This document shows, piece after piece, positions 35,754 to 43,840 of a stretch of 64,000 nt of DNA. Source of the DNA: JBKECF01 sp047974375 (lineage in GTDB: Bacteria > Bacillota > Clostridia > Lachnospirales > CAMZNU01); the NCBI GenBank assembly GCA_047974375.1, contig JBKECF010000029.1, forward strand, positions 1-64,000. Direction: 5' to 3'. Every line of letters starts with the position of its first letter. Position 1 is the first letter of the stretch. The translations under genes and the position numbers were made by a program. The notes beneath the pieces are model-generated. The model was not told the origin of the DNA. It ran no database searches and was given only the letters and a program-made list of their open reading frames with translations.

Positions 35754-37328
35754 ATGAAAAAAATAAAAGGTGGACTTATTGTATCTTGCCAAGCACTTGA
35801 AGAAGAGCCGTTGCATAGTAGCTATATAATGTCAAAAATGGCAATGGCTGCTGTTGAGGGAGGAGCTTGTGGTATAAGAGCTAATTCTATAAAAGATATA
35901 ATAGAAATAAAAAAAACAGTAGATGTACCAATTATCGGCATTATTAAAAAAGTTTATAGTGATAATTCCGTTTTTATCACACCTACTTTTAAAGAAGTAG
36001 AAGAACTGGTAAAAGTAGGCGTAGATATAATTGCCATGGATGGGACAAAAAGAACTCGACCAGATGGAGTTAGTCTTTGTGATTTAGTAAGAAAAATAAA
36101 AGAAAAATATCCAAAGCAAAAAATAATGGCAGACGTTTCTACAGTTGAAGAAGCTGTTTTTTGTGAGAACCTTGGATTTGACTTTATAGGGACAACCCTT
36201 GTAGGTTATACAGAATATACTAAAGAAAACAATCCCTTAGAGGTATTGCAAGAAATACTTGCAAGAGTAAAGGCTAAAGTAATTGCTGAGGGTAATATGA
36301 ATACGCCGGCTCATGTGAAAAAAGCCTATGAACTGGGCGTATATAGCGTAGTAGTAGGTTCCATGATAACAAGACCTACCTTAATTACTAAAAAGTTTGT
36401 AGAAGCTGTAAATAAGTTTAATTTTTCTAAAAGTAATAAGTACTTTGCTTTTGATATCGGTGGAACAGGTGTAAAATATGCCTTGGCCAATAGTCTTGGT
36501 GAAATGATTTTTAAAGATCAATTTCCAACAAATAATTATAAGAGCTTTAAGGACTTATGTAATAGACTCTTCACTTTATTAGAAGATTATAAAGAAGAAA
36601 TAGCAGGTATAGGTATTAGTTGCACTGGCAAAATTGACGTAAAAACTGGAATAATAACAGGTGGGGTAGAAATTATGGAGGGGTGGTTAGGTGCATCTCT
36701 TAAAAAAAATTTTGAGGATAAATATAACTTACCTGTTTATGTTAATAATGATGTTAAGTGTGTTGCTTTAAGTGAATTATATACAGGCATTGGGGTCAAG
36801 TACAATAACTTTATTTGTGTTGCTATTGGAACGGGAATAGGTGGAGCTATAGTAGATGGTGGGAAATTAATTTGTGGAGAGAATAATTTCGCAGGTGAAA
36901 TAGGCCACACAATCTTAGAATTTAATGGAAAAGATTGCAAGTGTGGGAAAAAAGGTTGCTTTGAGATGTATGGCTCTATGAGTGCTTTAGTAAGAGAGGT
37001 ACAAAAGGCTACTGGTAAAATATACAATGGAAAAGAAATATTTGATAAAGTAAAAAATAATGAGAAAATATTTGTAGATATAGTAAATGTTTGGATCAAT
37101 AATATTGGAAAAGGTATAGCAAATTTAGTGCTATTACTTAACCCAAAAGTTATAGTTTTAGGTGGAGCTGTTTCTGTTCAAAAAGAATTATTTTTAGATA
37201 AAGTAGAAATTGCTGTGAAAAATTATTTAACTGTGGAGCATTCTAGGGGATTGGAATTTATTTCAGCTACAAATTTTAATGACGCAGGTATGATAGGTGC
37301 TGTTTATGGAGTTATGAACTTAATATAA
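35754..37328 (+). CDS. nanE-nanK: N-acetylmannosamine-6-phosphate epimerase / N-acetylmannosamine kinase fusion
   Basis: This two-domain enzyme has 524 residues. Residues 1 to about 225 are NanE (KGGLIVSCQALEEEPLHSSYIM, GVDIIAMDGTKRTRPDG, VIAEGNMNTPAHVKKA, VVVGSMITRP), which turns ManNAc-6-P into GlcNAc-6-P. Residues about 229-524 are a ROK kinase (FAFDIGGTGVKYA, AIGTGIGGAIV, and the zinc motif CKCGKKGCFE near 395), which phosphorylates ManNAc. The fusion puts two consecutive steps in one chain. It lies in the siaPQM operon, before nanQ. Confidence 0.93.
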   Translation: MKKIKGGLIVSCQALEEEPLHSSYIMSKMAMAAVEGGACGIRANSIKDIIEIKKTVDVPIIGIIKKVYSDNSVFITPTFKEVEELVKVGVDIIAMDGTKRTRPDGVSLCDLVRKIKEKYPKQKIMADVSTVEEAVFCENLGFDFIGTTLVGYTEYTKENNPLEVLQEILARVKAKVIAEGNMNTPAHVKKAYELGVYSVVVGSMITRPTLITKKFVEAVNKFNFSKSNKYFAFDIGGTGVKYALANSLGEMIFKDQFPTNNYKSFKDLCNRLFTLLEDYKEEIAGIGISCTGKIDVKTGIITGGVEIMEGWLGASLKKNFEDKYNLPVYVNNDVKCVALSELYTGIGVKYNNFICVAIGTGIGGAIVDGGKLICGENNFAGEIGHTILEFNGKDCKCGKKGCFEMYGSMSALVREVQKATGKIYNGKEIFDKVKNNEKIFVDIVNVWINNIGKGIANLVLLLNPKVIVLGGAVSVQKELFLDKVEIAVKNYLTVEHSRGLEFISATNFNDAGMIGAVYGVMNLI

Positions 37329-37337
37329 GAGGTGTAT

Positions 37338-37775
37338 ATGATTTTCGATTATTTAAAGAATATAAATATATATGAAAATATCCATAGGGATTTAAAAAAG
37401 GGGTTTAAGTTTGCGCTAGCTTTAGCAGATAAACCTGTAGGGAAATATGAAGGGGAAAACTTTTTCGCTGTAGTTCAAGAGGGCGACACAAAGTATTATA
37501 AAGAGTGTAATTTTGAGGTACATAAAAAATATATAGATGTTCAAATTATGGTTGTTGGCGAGGAAATAATGGAGTGGAATAATATAGAAAGTCTAAAACT
37601 ATCTGCAGACTATAATGATGAAAATGATGCAGCTTTTTATGAAGGGGACGGAAATTTATTTAATATAAAGAAGAATATGTTTTATATTGCATACCCTCAA
37701 GATGCGCATAAACCTTGCGTACACACTAAGTTGCAAAAGAAGTATAAAAAAATTATTTTAAAGTTAAAAATATAG
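37338..37775 (+). CDS. nanQ: YhcH/YjgK/YiaL-family protein (NanQ-type sialic acid anomerase)
   Basis: A cupin-like protein of 145 residues. HKKYIDVQIMVVGEE, the acidic DENDAAFYEGD region and YPQDAHKPC are the family marks; the His/Glu/Asp residues bind a metal. In E. coli the YhcH homologue speeds interconversion of sialic acid anomers, which fits this nan operon. AAGAGG is 5 nt before ATG 37338; the GTG at 37332 lies within the ribosome site. It starts 9 nt after nanE-nanK and ends the operon. Confidence 0.85.
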   Translation: MIFDYLKNINIYENIHRDLKKGFKFALALADKPVGKYEGENFFAVVQEGDTKYYKECNFEVHKKYIDVQIMVVGEEIMEWNNIESLKLSADYNDENDAAFYEGDGNLFNIKKNMFYIAYPQDAHKPCVHTKLQKKYKKIILKLKI

Positions 37776-37785
37776 CCGAATTATC

Positions 37786-37813
37786 TTGACAACTAAATTA
37801 AATTCATTATAAT
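37786..37813 (+). promoter_or_regulatory. Promoter of pnuC
   Basis: TTGACA (37786-37791) and a perfect TATAAT (37808-37813) are separated by 16 nt. Transcription should begin near 37820, giving a leader of about 150 nt. Confidence 0.85.
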
Positions 37814-37821
37814 GGATTCAA

Positions 37822-37965
37822 ATGGGTAGGAAGTTTTTAAACTTTCCATCTGTAAATGTATATAGAAACTGCCACCGGGTAGTATAATGTTTAGGCATCC
37901 GTTGCATATCGTAAGGTCTTAGAAGATATGTTGACGAGATGTCTTTCTTGACTTTAATGTGGAGG
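37822..37965 (+). ncRNA. Candidate structured leader RNA (riboswitch-like) upstream of pnuC
   Basis: Pairings read from the sequence: GGAAGTTT/AAACTTTCC (37829-37847); an enclosing AGAAA (37864-37868) with TTTCT (37944-37948); TGCC (37870-37873) with GGCA (37894-37897); CATC plus CGT (37896-37902) with ACG-a-GATG (37934-37941); CATATC (37905-37910) with GATATG (37925-37930). The TGCC/GGCA and CATC/GATG helices share bases 37896-37897, so they may compete. The leader ends at the GGAGG of pnuC, which would suit control of translation. It does not match the motifs I know for TPP, FMN, NAD or other vitamin riboswitches. Confidence 0.45.
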
Positions 37966-37970
37966 TAAAT

Positions 37971-38675
37971 ATGTTTTTTCGTAACCCATTTAAAAAATTA
38001 AGTAAATTTGAGAGGATGCTTTGGGTGACTTCTGTTGTTGTTGTAACTAGCTCATTTTTACTTGTAGGCAGTACAAGTGTACTCACTCTTATCGCGTCTT
38101 TAGTAGGTGTGACAGCTTTGATATTTGTTGCAAAAGGGGATGTATGGGGTCAAATTCTTACAGTATCTTTTAGTGTATTATATGCGATTATTTCTCTTAA
38201 ATTTAAGTATTTTGGCGAAATGATAACTTATTTAGGAATGACAGCACCTATAGCTATTTTATCTATTGTATCTTGGTTGAAAAATCCTTACAATAATAGT
38301 ACAGAGGTAGAGGTTAACAGTCTTACCAAAATACAAAAAACTGCTTTGCTAATTTTAACACCAACAATTACTTTTATTTTTTACTTTATACTTTTATTTT
38401 TTAATACAAATAATTTATTCTTTAGTACTGTTTCAATAGCTACAAGCTTTGCTGCTTCTTATTTAATGCTATATCGCAGCCCTTTTTATGCTTTGGCATA
38501 TGCTGCAAATGACATAGTGCTTATTACTCTTTGGGTATTGGCAGCTGCTAAAGATGCGTCCTATGTCCCTATGGTTATATGTTTCACAATGTTTTTACTT
38601 AACGATATATATGGCTACCTTAGCTGGCTAGGTATGAAAAAAAGACAAAAAACAAAAATTATTTTAGCTGACTAA
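37971..38675 (+). CDS. pnuC: PnuC-family nicotinamide riboside (vitamin) transporter
   Basis: This membrane protein has 234 residues and about seven to eight hydrophobic segments. FAKGDVWGQILTVSFSVLYAI-like and ANDIVLITLWVLAAAKD, then FLLNDIYGYLSW, are the PnuC hallmarks. PnuC proteins take up nicotinamide riboside by facilitated diffusion; relatives carry thiamine (PnuT) or riboflavin (PnuX), so the vitamin is not certain. GGAGG is 5 nt before the ATG at 37971. It has its own promoter and long leader and is closed by a terminator. Confidence 0.88.
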   Translation: MFFRNPFKKLSKFERMLWVTSVVVVTSSFLLVGSTSVLTLIASLVGVTALIFVAKGDVWGQILTVSFSVLYAIISLKFKYFGEMITYLGMTAPIAILSIVSWLKNPYNNSTEVEVNSLTKIQKTALLILTPTITFIFYFILLFFNTNNLFFSTVSIATSFAASYLMLYRSPFYALAYAANDIVLITLWVLAAAKDASYVPMVICFTMFLLNDIYGYLSWLGMKKRQKTKIILAD

Positions 38676-38683
38676 TTTAATTC

Positions 38684-38725
38684 AAAAAATGTCGGAAATC
38701 TTTATGTAGACTTCCGACATTTTTT
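38684..38725. terminator. Bidirectional terminator, pnuC / rpn gene
   Basis: AAAAAATGTCGGAA (38684-38697) pairs with TTCCGACATTTTTT (38712-38725), between convergent genes. Confidence 0.88.
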
Positions 38726-38777
38726 AATTGAATACTTTTTTGCTTAAATTACTTCTAGGTATAATAGTAAGCATTTC

Positions 38778-39656
38778 TTATCCTGCAAGCTTTTTTAATT
38801 GTTCTTTTAAAAAAGCTATTTCTTTATCTTTTTCAGTAACTATCTCTTTAGCCATATTCTGTGCCATATTCTGTGCCATATCATGAGCCATATCCTGAGC
38901 CAATTTTTGTGCCATATTCTGTGCCATATCCTGAGCCATAAGTTCTGCTCTTTCTTCAGCTGCTTGTCTTACTCTGTTATTTATTTCGATTTCTGCAGCA
39001 TATGTTGTACCTGCCATATTCTTCCACTCCTCACTTTCTAAAAATTCATAATTGTATCCATCTTTTTTAGCTAATTCAATACTAGTTTTAACATTAATCC
39101 CATTTCTGAAATTTTCAATTAAATGGGAGTAAAAACTCAATATAGTTTTATTATTTTTAATATCAATATCAAGATTTTTATAGTTAATATCTTTTGCCAT
39201 TACATTTATTTTTATTGCTTCGCAGGGCTCGCTAAAGTTCATGTTTAAGTTGTAGCCTGAAGTTTTCAATGTTGCCTCACCGTTATACAATACAATAAAG
39301 TCTGCACTGGGTAGTTTCATTACTTTATCAATATACTCATTTTGTCCGGTTTCATTTATATACTTATCTAATGCGTCAAAATAGTACTTTCCAAATCTAT
39401 AAGCCATATTAGGATTATTACTACTTTGATGTTCTACCATTACAAGCAATCTATTATCTGAGGTTAAAAATGACACATCATTTTCTATTGCACTTGATAT
39501 TAATGCATCTTTTAGTTTTATACCATCAGAAAAAAGTCGTATATCCCCTTCTAGTTTCTTGTTCGTTATAATTTCATATAATTCTTTGAAATATACAGGA
39601 TTTGTGAACATAAATTTGAAAAATTGGTCTTTATGGTTTCTGTTTAGTTCGTTCAT
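38778..39656 (-). CDS. Rpn-family recombination-promoting nuclease / putative transposase
   Basis: This PD-(D/E)XK nuclease-fold protein has 292 residues. N-terminal HKDQFFKFMFTNPVYFKELYE matches the PDDEXK transposase-related family, and LLVMVEHQSSNNPNMAYRFG carries the catalytic Glu-x-Gln. Residues about 240-278 are a run of MAQ-D/N/K units (MAQDMAQNMAQKLAQDMA and onward), coded by 12-bp DNA repeats, ending in a charged helix (EKDKEIAFLKEQLKKL) that looks like a coiled coil. The repeat could change length by slippage. GGAGG precedes the start. Rpn proteins nick DNA and promote recA-independent recombination in E. coli. Confidence 0.85.
   Translation of the reverse strand: MNELNRNHKDQFFKFMFTNPVYFKELYEIITNKKLEGDIRLFSDGIKLKDALISSAIENDVSFLTSDNRLLVMVEHQSSNNPNMAYRFGKYYFDALDKYINETGQNEYIDKVMKLPSADFIVLYNGEATLKTSGYNLNMNFSEPCEAIKINVMAKDINYKNLDIDIKNNKTILSFYSHLIENFRNGINVKTSIELAKKDGYNYEFLESEEWKNMAGTTYAAEIEINNRVRQAAEERAELMAQDMAQNMAQKLAQDMAHDMAQNMAQNMAKEIVTEKDKEIAFLKEQLKKLAG
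38841..38942. repeat. 12-bp tandem repeats coding for MAQ units
   Basis: Imperfect 12-bp units (GCCATATTCTGT and GCCATATCCTGA forms on the plus strand) run through the C-terminal part of the Rpn gene. Several are identical, as expected after recent slippage. Confidence 0.8.
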
Positions 39657-39725
39657 TACTTTCCTCCCTCTTTATTTTACCATATTTTTTTATTTTTTTC
39701 AATTACTATAGATGGATTTTCCTCC

Positions 39726-39764
39726 AAAAAAATGTCAGTCGCCTTTATGAGCCTTTTGACATTT
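39726..39764 (-). terminator. Terminator of comM
   Basis: Read on the minus strand, AAATGTCA pairs with TGACATTT around a loop of about 19 nt, followed by a T-run. Confidence 0.65.
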
Positions 39765-39785
39765 ACAAACTAAACTTTATTAAAC

Positions 39786-41291
39786 TTACCAATATTTTCT
39801 GTCTAAGTCCCGATATTGTACTGCCTCGCCTAAATGCAATAGAGTGATATTTTCGGAGCCTTCTATGTCAGCTATAGTTCGGGCAACTTTTAAAATTTTG
39901 TGGTATGCACGTACACTTAAGTTCATGCGGTCAAAAACGTTTTTTAATAATTCGCTACATTCGCTATTTAAGTAACAATATTTTTCAATTAGCTTTGGAG
40001 TTAAATTAGAGTTATACATAAAATTTTCATTTTTATATCGTTCTTTTTGAATTTCAATAGCCTTAGCAACTTTATTTTTCATATCCATAGAATTTATTTT
40101 AGAAATAGATATTTCATTGTATTCTAAGGAACTTGCCTCTACTTGTATATCTATTCTATCTAATAAAGGCCCTGATATTTTATTAATGTATTTATTTATT
40201 TCTGTATCTGAACAAGTGCATTTAGTGCTTGAACCGTAATACCCACAAGGGCACGGGTTCATTGATGCAACAAGCATAAAGTTAGAAGGGTAAACAATGT
40301 TTCCTTGAACTCTGGAAATATGAATTTCACCATCTTCCATAGGTTGCCTTAAGCCTTCCAAAGAGTTTCTATAGAATTCTGGTAATTCATCTAAAAATAA
40401 AACTCCATTATGAGCAAGGCTCACTTCCCCCGGCTTTGGTTTTTGTCCTCCGCCTGTTAAAGCAGAATAGGAAATACTATGGTGAGGCGACCTAAAGGGA
40501 CGTTTTTTTATTAAACCCGTTTCATGTAGCATATTGGAAACGCTATATATTTTTGTTACTTCTATACTTTCTTCATAAGTTAAGTTTGGCAATATAGAGG
40601 GGATGCGTTTAGCCATCATAGTTTTACCGGAACCAGGAGGACCAACCATTACTATATTGTGACCGCCTGCACAAGCAACCATTATTGCCCTTTTTACATT
40701 ATCTTGGCCAGATACGTCAGCGAAGTCCAAATATTCTTTAATAGAATATTCTTCTTCTGGGGCGTACTCTTCAAGAGGAGAATTGTATTTTATATAATTT
40801 ATAAATTCCCTTAGATTAGATACGCCAATTATTTCTATATCCTTTATTAGGCTAGCTTCTTTAATATTTTCTTTTGGAACTATGGCTTTTTTAATGCCAT
40901 TTTTTTTGGCACTGTCTATCATCGAAAGTATGCCAGATACCTTTGATATATTTCCATCTAAAGATAATTCACCGGTAAAAAATATTTCTTTAATTTGTTC
41001 ATAATCTATATAGTTCATGGAACATAACAAGCCAATGGCTATAGGGAAATCGAAGGAGGGCCCTTCTTTTTTTATATTTGCTGGGGCAAGGTTTACAGTT
41101 ATTTTACTTGAGGGAAAATTAATTTTTGAATTGTTTATGGCAGTATATACTCTGTCTTTGGATTCTTTTACGGCTGAGTCAGGTAGCCCTACAATGTCAA
41201 ATTTCGGCATGCCGCTTGCTATATCTACTTCTACAGTTATTATATGTCCATCTACGCCGTATACAGCGCCACTGAATATTTTTGAAACCAT
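39786..41291 (-). CDS. comM: YifB/ComM-family Mg-chelatase-like AAA+ ATPase
   Basis: This 501-residue protein has an N-terminal Lon-protease-like S5 domain (about 1-165; GLPDSAVKESKDRV, KEGPSFDFPIAIGLL), a Walker A GPPGSGKT, RSPHHSISYSALTGGG, HNGVLFLDELPEF (Walker B) and the C-terminal lid with RAYHKILKVARTIADIEG. ComM is a hexameric helicase that aids branch migration of incoming DNA in natural transformation in other bacteria. A CPCGYYG-x-TKCTC zinc motif is present. The role here is inferred from the family. Confidence 0.92.
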   Translation of the reverse strand: MVSKIFSGAVYGVDGHIITVEVDIASGMPKFDIVGLPDSAVKESKDRVYTAINNSKINFPSSKITVNLAPANIKKEGPSFDFPIAIGLLCSMNYIDYEQIKEIFFTGELSLDGNISKVSGILSMIDSAKKNGIKKAIVPKENIKEASLIKDIEIIGVSNLREFINYIKYNSPLEEYAPEEEYSIKEYLDFADVSGQDNVKRAIMVACAGGHNIVMVGPPGSGKTMMAKRIPSILPNLTYEESIEVTKIYSVSNMLHETGLIKKRPFRSPHHSISYSALTGGGQKPKPGEVSLAHNGVLFLDELPEFYRNSLEGLRQPMEDGEIHISRVQGNIVYPSNFMLVASMNPCPCGYYGSSTKCTCSDTEINKYINKISGPLLDRIDIQVEASSLEYNEISISKINSMDMKNKVAKAIEIQKERYKNENFMYNSNLTPKLIEKYCYLNSECSELLKNVFDRMNLSVRAYHKILKVARTIADIEGSENITLLHLGEAVQYRDLDRKYW

Positions 41292-41443
41292 GTTCGCTCC
41301 TTAAATTTGTTATTTTTACTAACCATACTATATTTAAGCTAGATTGTCTATTTTGTAAAAAAATATTGGTCGTAATATAATGATTCTACTACATATTATT
41401 ATGTTGACTTAAAGAGAAATTTTTTTGAATATAGGAGGGCGTT

Positions 41444-42910
41444 ATGATTTTAAAAGTAGAGGATAAAAACATTAAAGACGAATTTGGCAGAACTAGAATT
41501 TTTAATGGCATAAATATTGTAAACAAAGGAAAAAAAGATGAGATGGCCATTGATGGAATAAGCTATGAGTATGGCCTAACAAAATCTCATTTTGAAATAT
41601 TAAAGGACAATGGCATAAATATTATTAGGCTTGGTATAATTTGGCACGCAATTGAAAGAGAGATTGGAATTTATAACACAGAATATTTAAATTGGGTCAG
41701 GTCTATTTTAGATCTTTGCCACGAATTTGAAATAAGTGCTTTTTTAGATATGCACCAAGATTTATATAGTTGTCAATTTGGGGATGGTGCTCCTACTTGG
41801 GCAACTTTAACAGATGGTTCACCTCATACCACTGGGGAGCTTTGGTCCGATGCCTATCTTTTTAGTGATGCTGTAAATAATGCCTATAAAAATTTTTGGG
41901 ACAATAAAAAAACAGAAGACGGTATAGGAATATTGGAACATTATGAAAAAACCTGGAAATATATTATAAAACTCTTTGGCAATCACCCAGCTGTAATAGG
42001 TTACGATTTTATAAATGAACCTTTTCCAGGGGAAAACTCTTTGGAAATAATGGGTAGCCTATTAATGGCATATTGTTCCTATACAGGAAAAAACAAAACT
42101 CCGCAAGAGGCGATGGAGTTACTTAATAATGAAGAATTAAAGGTGAAACTCCTACAGGATATAGATGACACAGAGTTGTACGCAAAAATGGCTGTGGAGG
42201 GAAAAGATTTAGTTGCAAAGTTTGATGAAGGAAAACTTGCCGATTTTTATATTCGCATGACTAAAACTTTGAGAAGTATTTCGCAAGTAGGTCTGGTTTT
42301 TACAGAAAATTGCTATTTTTCAAATATGGGAATAGAATCTTCTTTAAAAAGAATAGAGGTAAATGGGGAAAAAGAGCAACTTCAAGTTTATGCACCTCAT
42401 GGTTATGATTTAGTTGTGGACACACCTTTAGTTAATATGTCGAGTAATAATAGAATGGCTGTCATACTAAATGGGCACAAGAAAGTGCAAGACCGACTTA
42501 ATATGCCTGTATTATTTGGCGAGTGGGGTGCTCACTATAAGCATACTGAGGCTTTGGAACATTTGGAATTTATTATAAATTATTTCGATAAAAATAAGTG
42601 GAGTCACACTTATTGGTGTTGGTTTGATGGTTATGAGGGCTACACAAGTGCAAATATATTAAAAAGACCATACCCTATGTGTGTTGCAGGGGAAATAGTA
42701 AATTATGGCTATGACTTTAAAGCTAAAATATTTAATTTAAAATGGGAAGCGAATAAAAATATAAAAGAGCCTACTTTGATTTATGTTGAAAAAGAGCCAA
42801 AAGATATTAAATATAATGGTCAATATAAATTAATAAAAAATGGAATAAATAGTTATGTTATAGAGATTAAAAATGCTATGGCAACGGAGACAATTACTAT
42901 TACACTATAA
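41444..42910 (+). CDS. GH5 glycosidase, endoglycoceramidase-like
   Basis: A clan GH-A TIM-barrel hydrolase of 488 residues. FLDMHQDLYS, GAPTWATLTDG with PHTTGELWSDAYLF, and GYDFINEPFPG (acid/base Glu192) are like endoglycoceramidases, which free the whole glycan from glycosphingolipids. The nucleophile is Glu360 in LFGEWGAHYKH. A C-terminal beta domain (from about 410) closes the chain. There is no signal peptide, unusual for an enzyme on membrane lipids, so a related beta-glycosidase role on imported glycosides is also possible. GGAGGGC precedes the start. Confidence 0.82.
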   Translation: MILKVEDKNIKDEFGRTRIFNGINIVNKGKKDEMAIDGISYEYGLTKSHFEILKDNGINIIRLGIIWHAIEREIGIYNTEYLNWVRSILDLCHEFEISAFLDMHQDLYSCQFGDGAPTWATLTDGSPHTTGELWSDAYLFSDAVNNAYKNFWDNKKTEDGIGILEHYEKTWKYIIKLFGNHPAVIGYDFINEPFPGENSLEIMGSLLMAYCSYTGKNKTPQEAMELLNNEELKVKLLQDIDDTELYAKMAVEGKDLVAKFDEGKLADFYIRMTKTLRSISQVGLVFTENCYFSNMGIESSLKRIEVNGEKEQLQVYAPHGYDLVVDTPLVNMSSNNRMAVILNGHKKVQDRLNMPVLFGEWGAHYKHTEALEHLEFIINYFDKNKWSHTYWCWFDGYEGYTSANILKRPYPMCVAGEIVNYGYDFKAKIFNLKWEANKNIKEPTLIYVEKEPKDIKYNGQYKLIKNGINSYVIEIKNAMATETITITL

Positions 42911-43309
42911 ATTAAAGGATATTTTGATTTGAAACTCTATTGAAGCATAGATAGGAGTGCACTGTTGGTGGTTATGGGATTGTTCTTTTATAGCCGTCAG
43001 CTTTTTTGTACTAATATTTTAAACTAAACTTTAGAATGCTAATAAATAAGTATCTATAAAAAAACTATTAACTTTTCGATTGTATTTTTATATAGTATGA
43101 TAGAATGTCACTAGCTATTTTTTTTGGGTATATTATTAATAATAGTTGCGGCGCTATTTAATAAAATTTTTGTGAGATGAGTTAACTTACTATTTATAAA
43201 TAAAATGGCAATGCTTTCATAGATGAGTATATGATGTCAAATTGGATTAGGTTTTATATTTCTAAGTGGTAGTGCTTTACACTATTTTTAAATTATGGAA
43301 GGAATTATT
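42911..43309. other. Intergenic region of about 400 bp
   Basis: There is no intact gene. Near 43108-43184 a short frame broken at an eight-T run would read MSLAIFF then LGILLIIVAALFNKIFVR if one T were lost, a possible single-pass membrane peptide remnant. No terminator of standard form was seen after the GH5 gene. The rest is AT-rich without recognisable structure. Confidence 0.3.
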
Positions 43310-43665
43310 ATGAAACTAGAAAAATACTAGGAATAGCAATGGCAACAACAATGTTAATGGGTACTAGTGTGTTTGCAATATTTCAATATTTCTATGGAGA
43401 AACATTAGAATATGAGATAAAATTAAATGACGAATATTATGAACAAATAGCTGAAATTAGCACTAAAAATAGAAAAAATATGGTTGTACATAATGAAACT
43501 AATGAATATGTTTTTATTAATATCATTAATGATATGTTGATACTGGCTAATAGCAATTAATGTTTAGATCGAATTGATGAGTATGAAGATATTTGCATAT
43601 TAGGAAAAGTGAATAATAATTCTATAAGTTATAAGTTTAAAATTGAATTTTTTTATGCCTCGTAA
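43310..43665 (+). pseudogene. Broken small secreted-protein gene
   Basis: GGAAGG precedes ATG 43310, but the frame stops after six codons. Adding one A to the AAA after the ATG restores MKTRKILGIAMATTM then LMGTSVFA, a good signal peptide, running into a frame that reads to TAA at 43558-43560. That stop is in frame with a further 34 sense codons (LDRIDEYEDICILGKVNNNS and onward) to TAA at 43663-43665. So there is one frameshift and one nonsense codon in what was a secreted protein of about 118 residues. No family was recognised. Confidence 0.65.
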
Positions 43666-43702
43666 ATTGCAATGTTAAGTCTTGAAGGGGAAATATAAAT
43701 TA

Positions 43703-43729
43703 GAGCGAATTGTATCGCTCTTTTTTTGT
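43703..43729 (+). terminator. Terminator hairpin (GAGCGA family, third copy)
   Basis: AGAGCGA (43703-43709) pairs with TCGCTCT (43716-43722), then seven T. It shares its stem with the hairpins at 7851 and 58309 but has a different loop. Confidence 0.8.
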
Positions 43730-43840
43730 GTTTTTATTTTGAATTTGTACTAATAAATGAAATAAATTTTAAGAAAAAAAATAGGGGCTGTACTATAATT
43801 TACATAAGAAATTTAAAGGCTAAAATTTTTAGGAGGAGTT

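Noticed and set aside
36737..37099. Minus-strand open frame of 120 codons inside nanE-nanK
   Set aside because: It is antisense to the ROK kinase domain, with no ribosome site.
37822..37965. TPP, FMN, ZTP or T-box element
   Set aside because: The CCACCGGG and GGCATCCG words look a little like parts of the ZTP or T-box motifs, but the required partner motifs and their order are missing.
38841..38942. Repeat array considered as a CRISPR
   Set aside because: The units are 12 bp, without spacers, and lie in frame within a protein gene.
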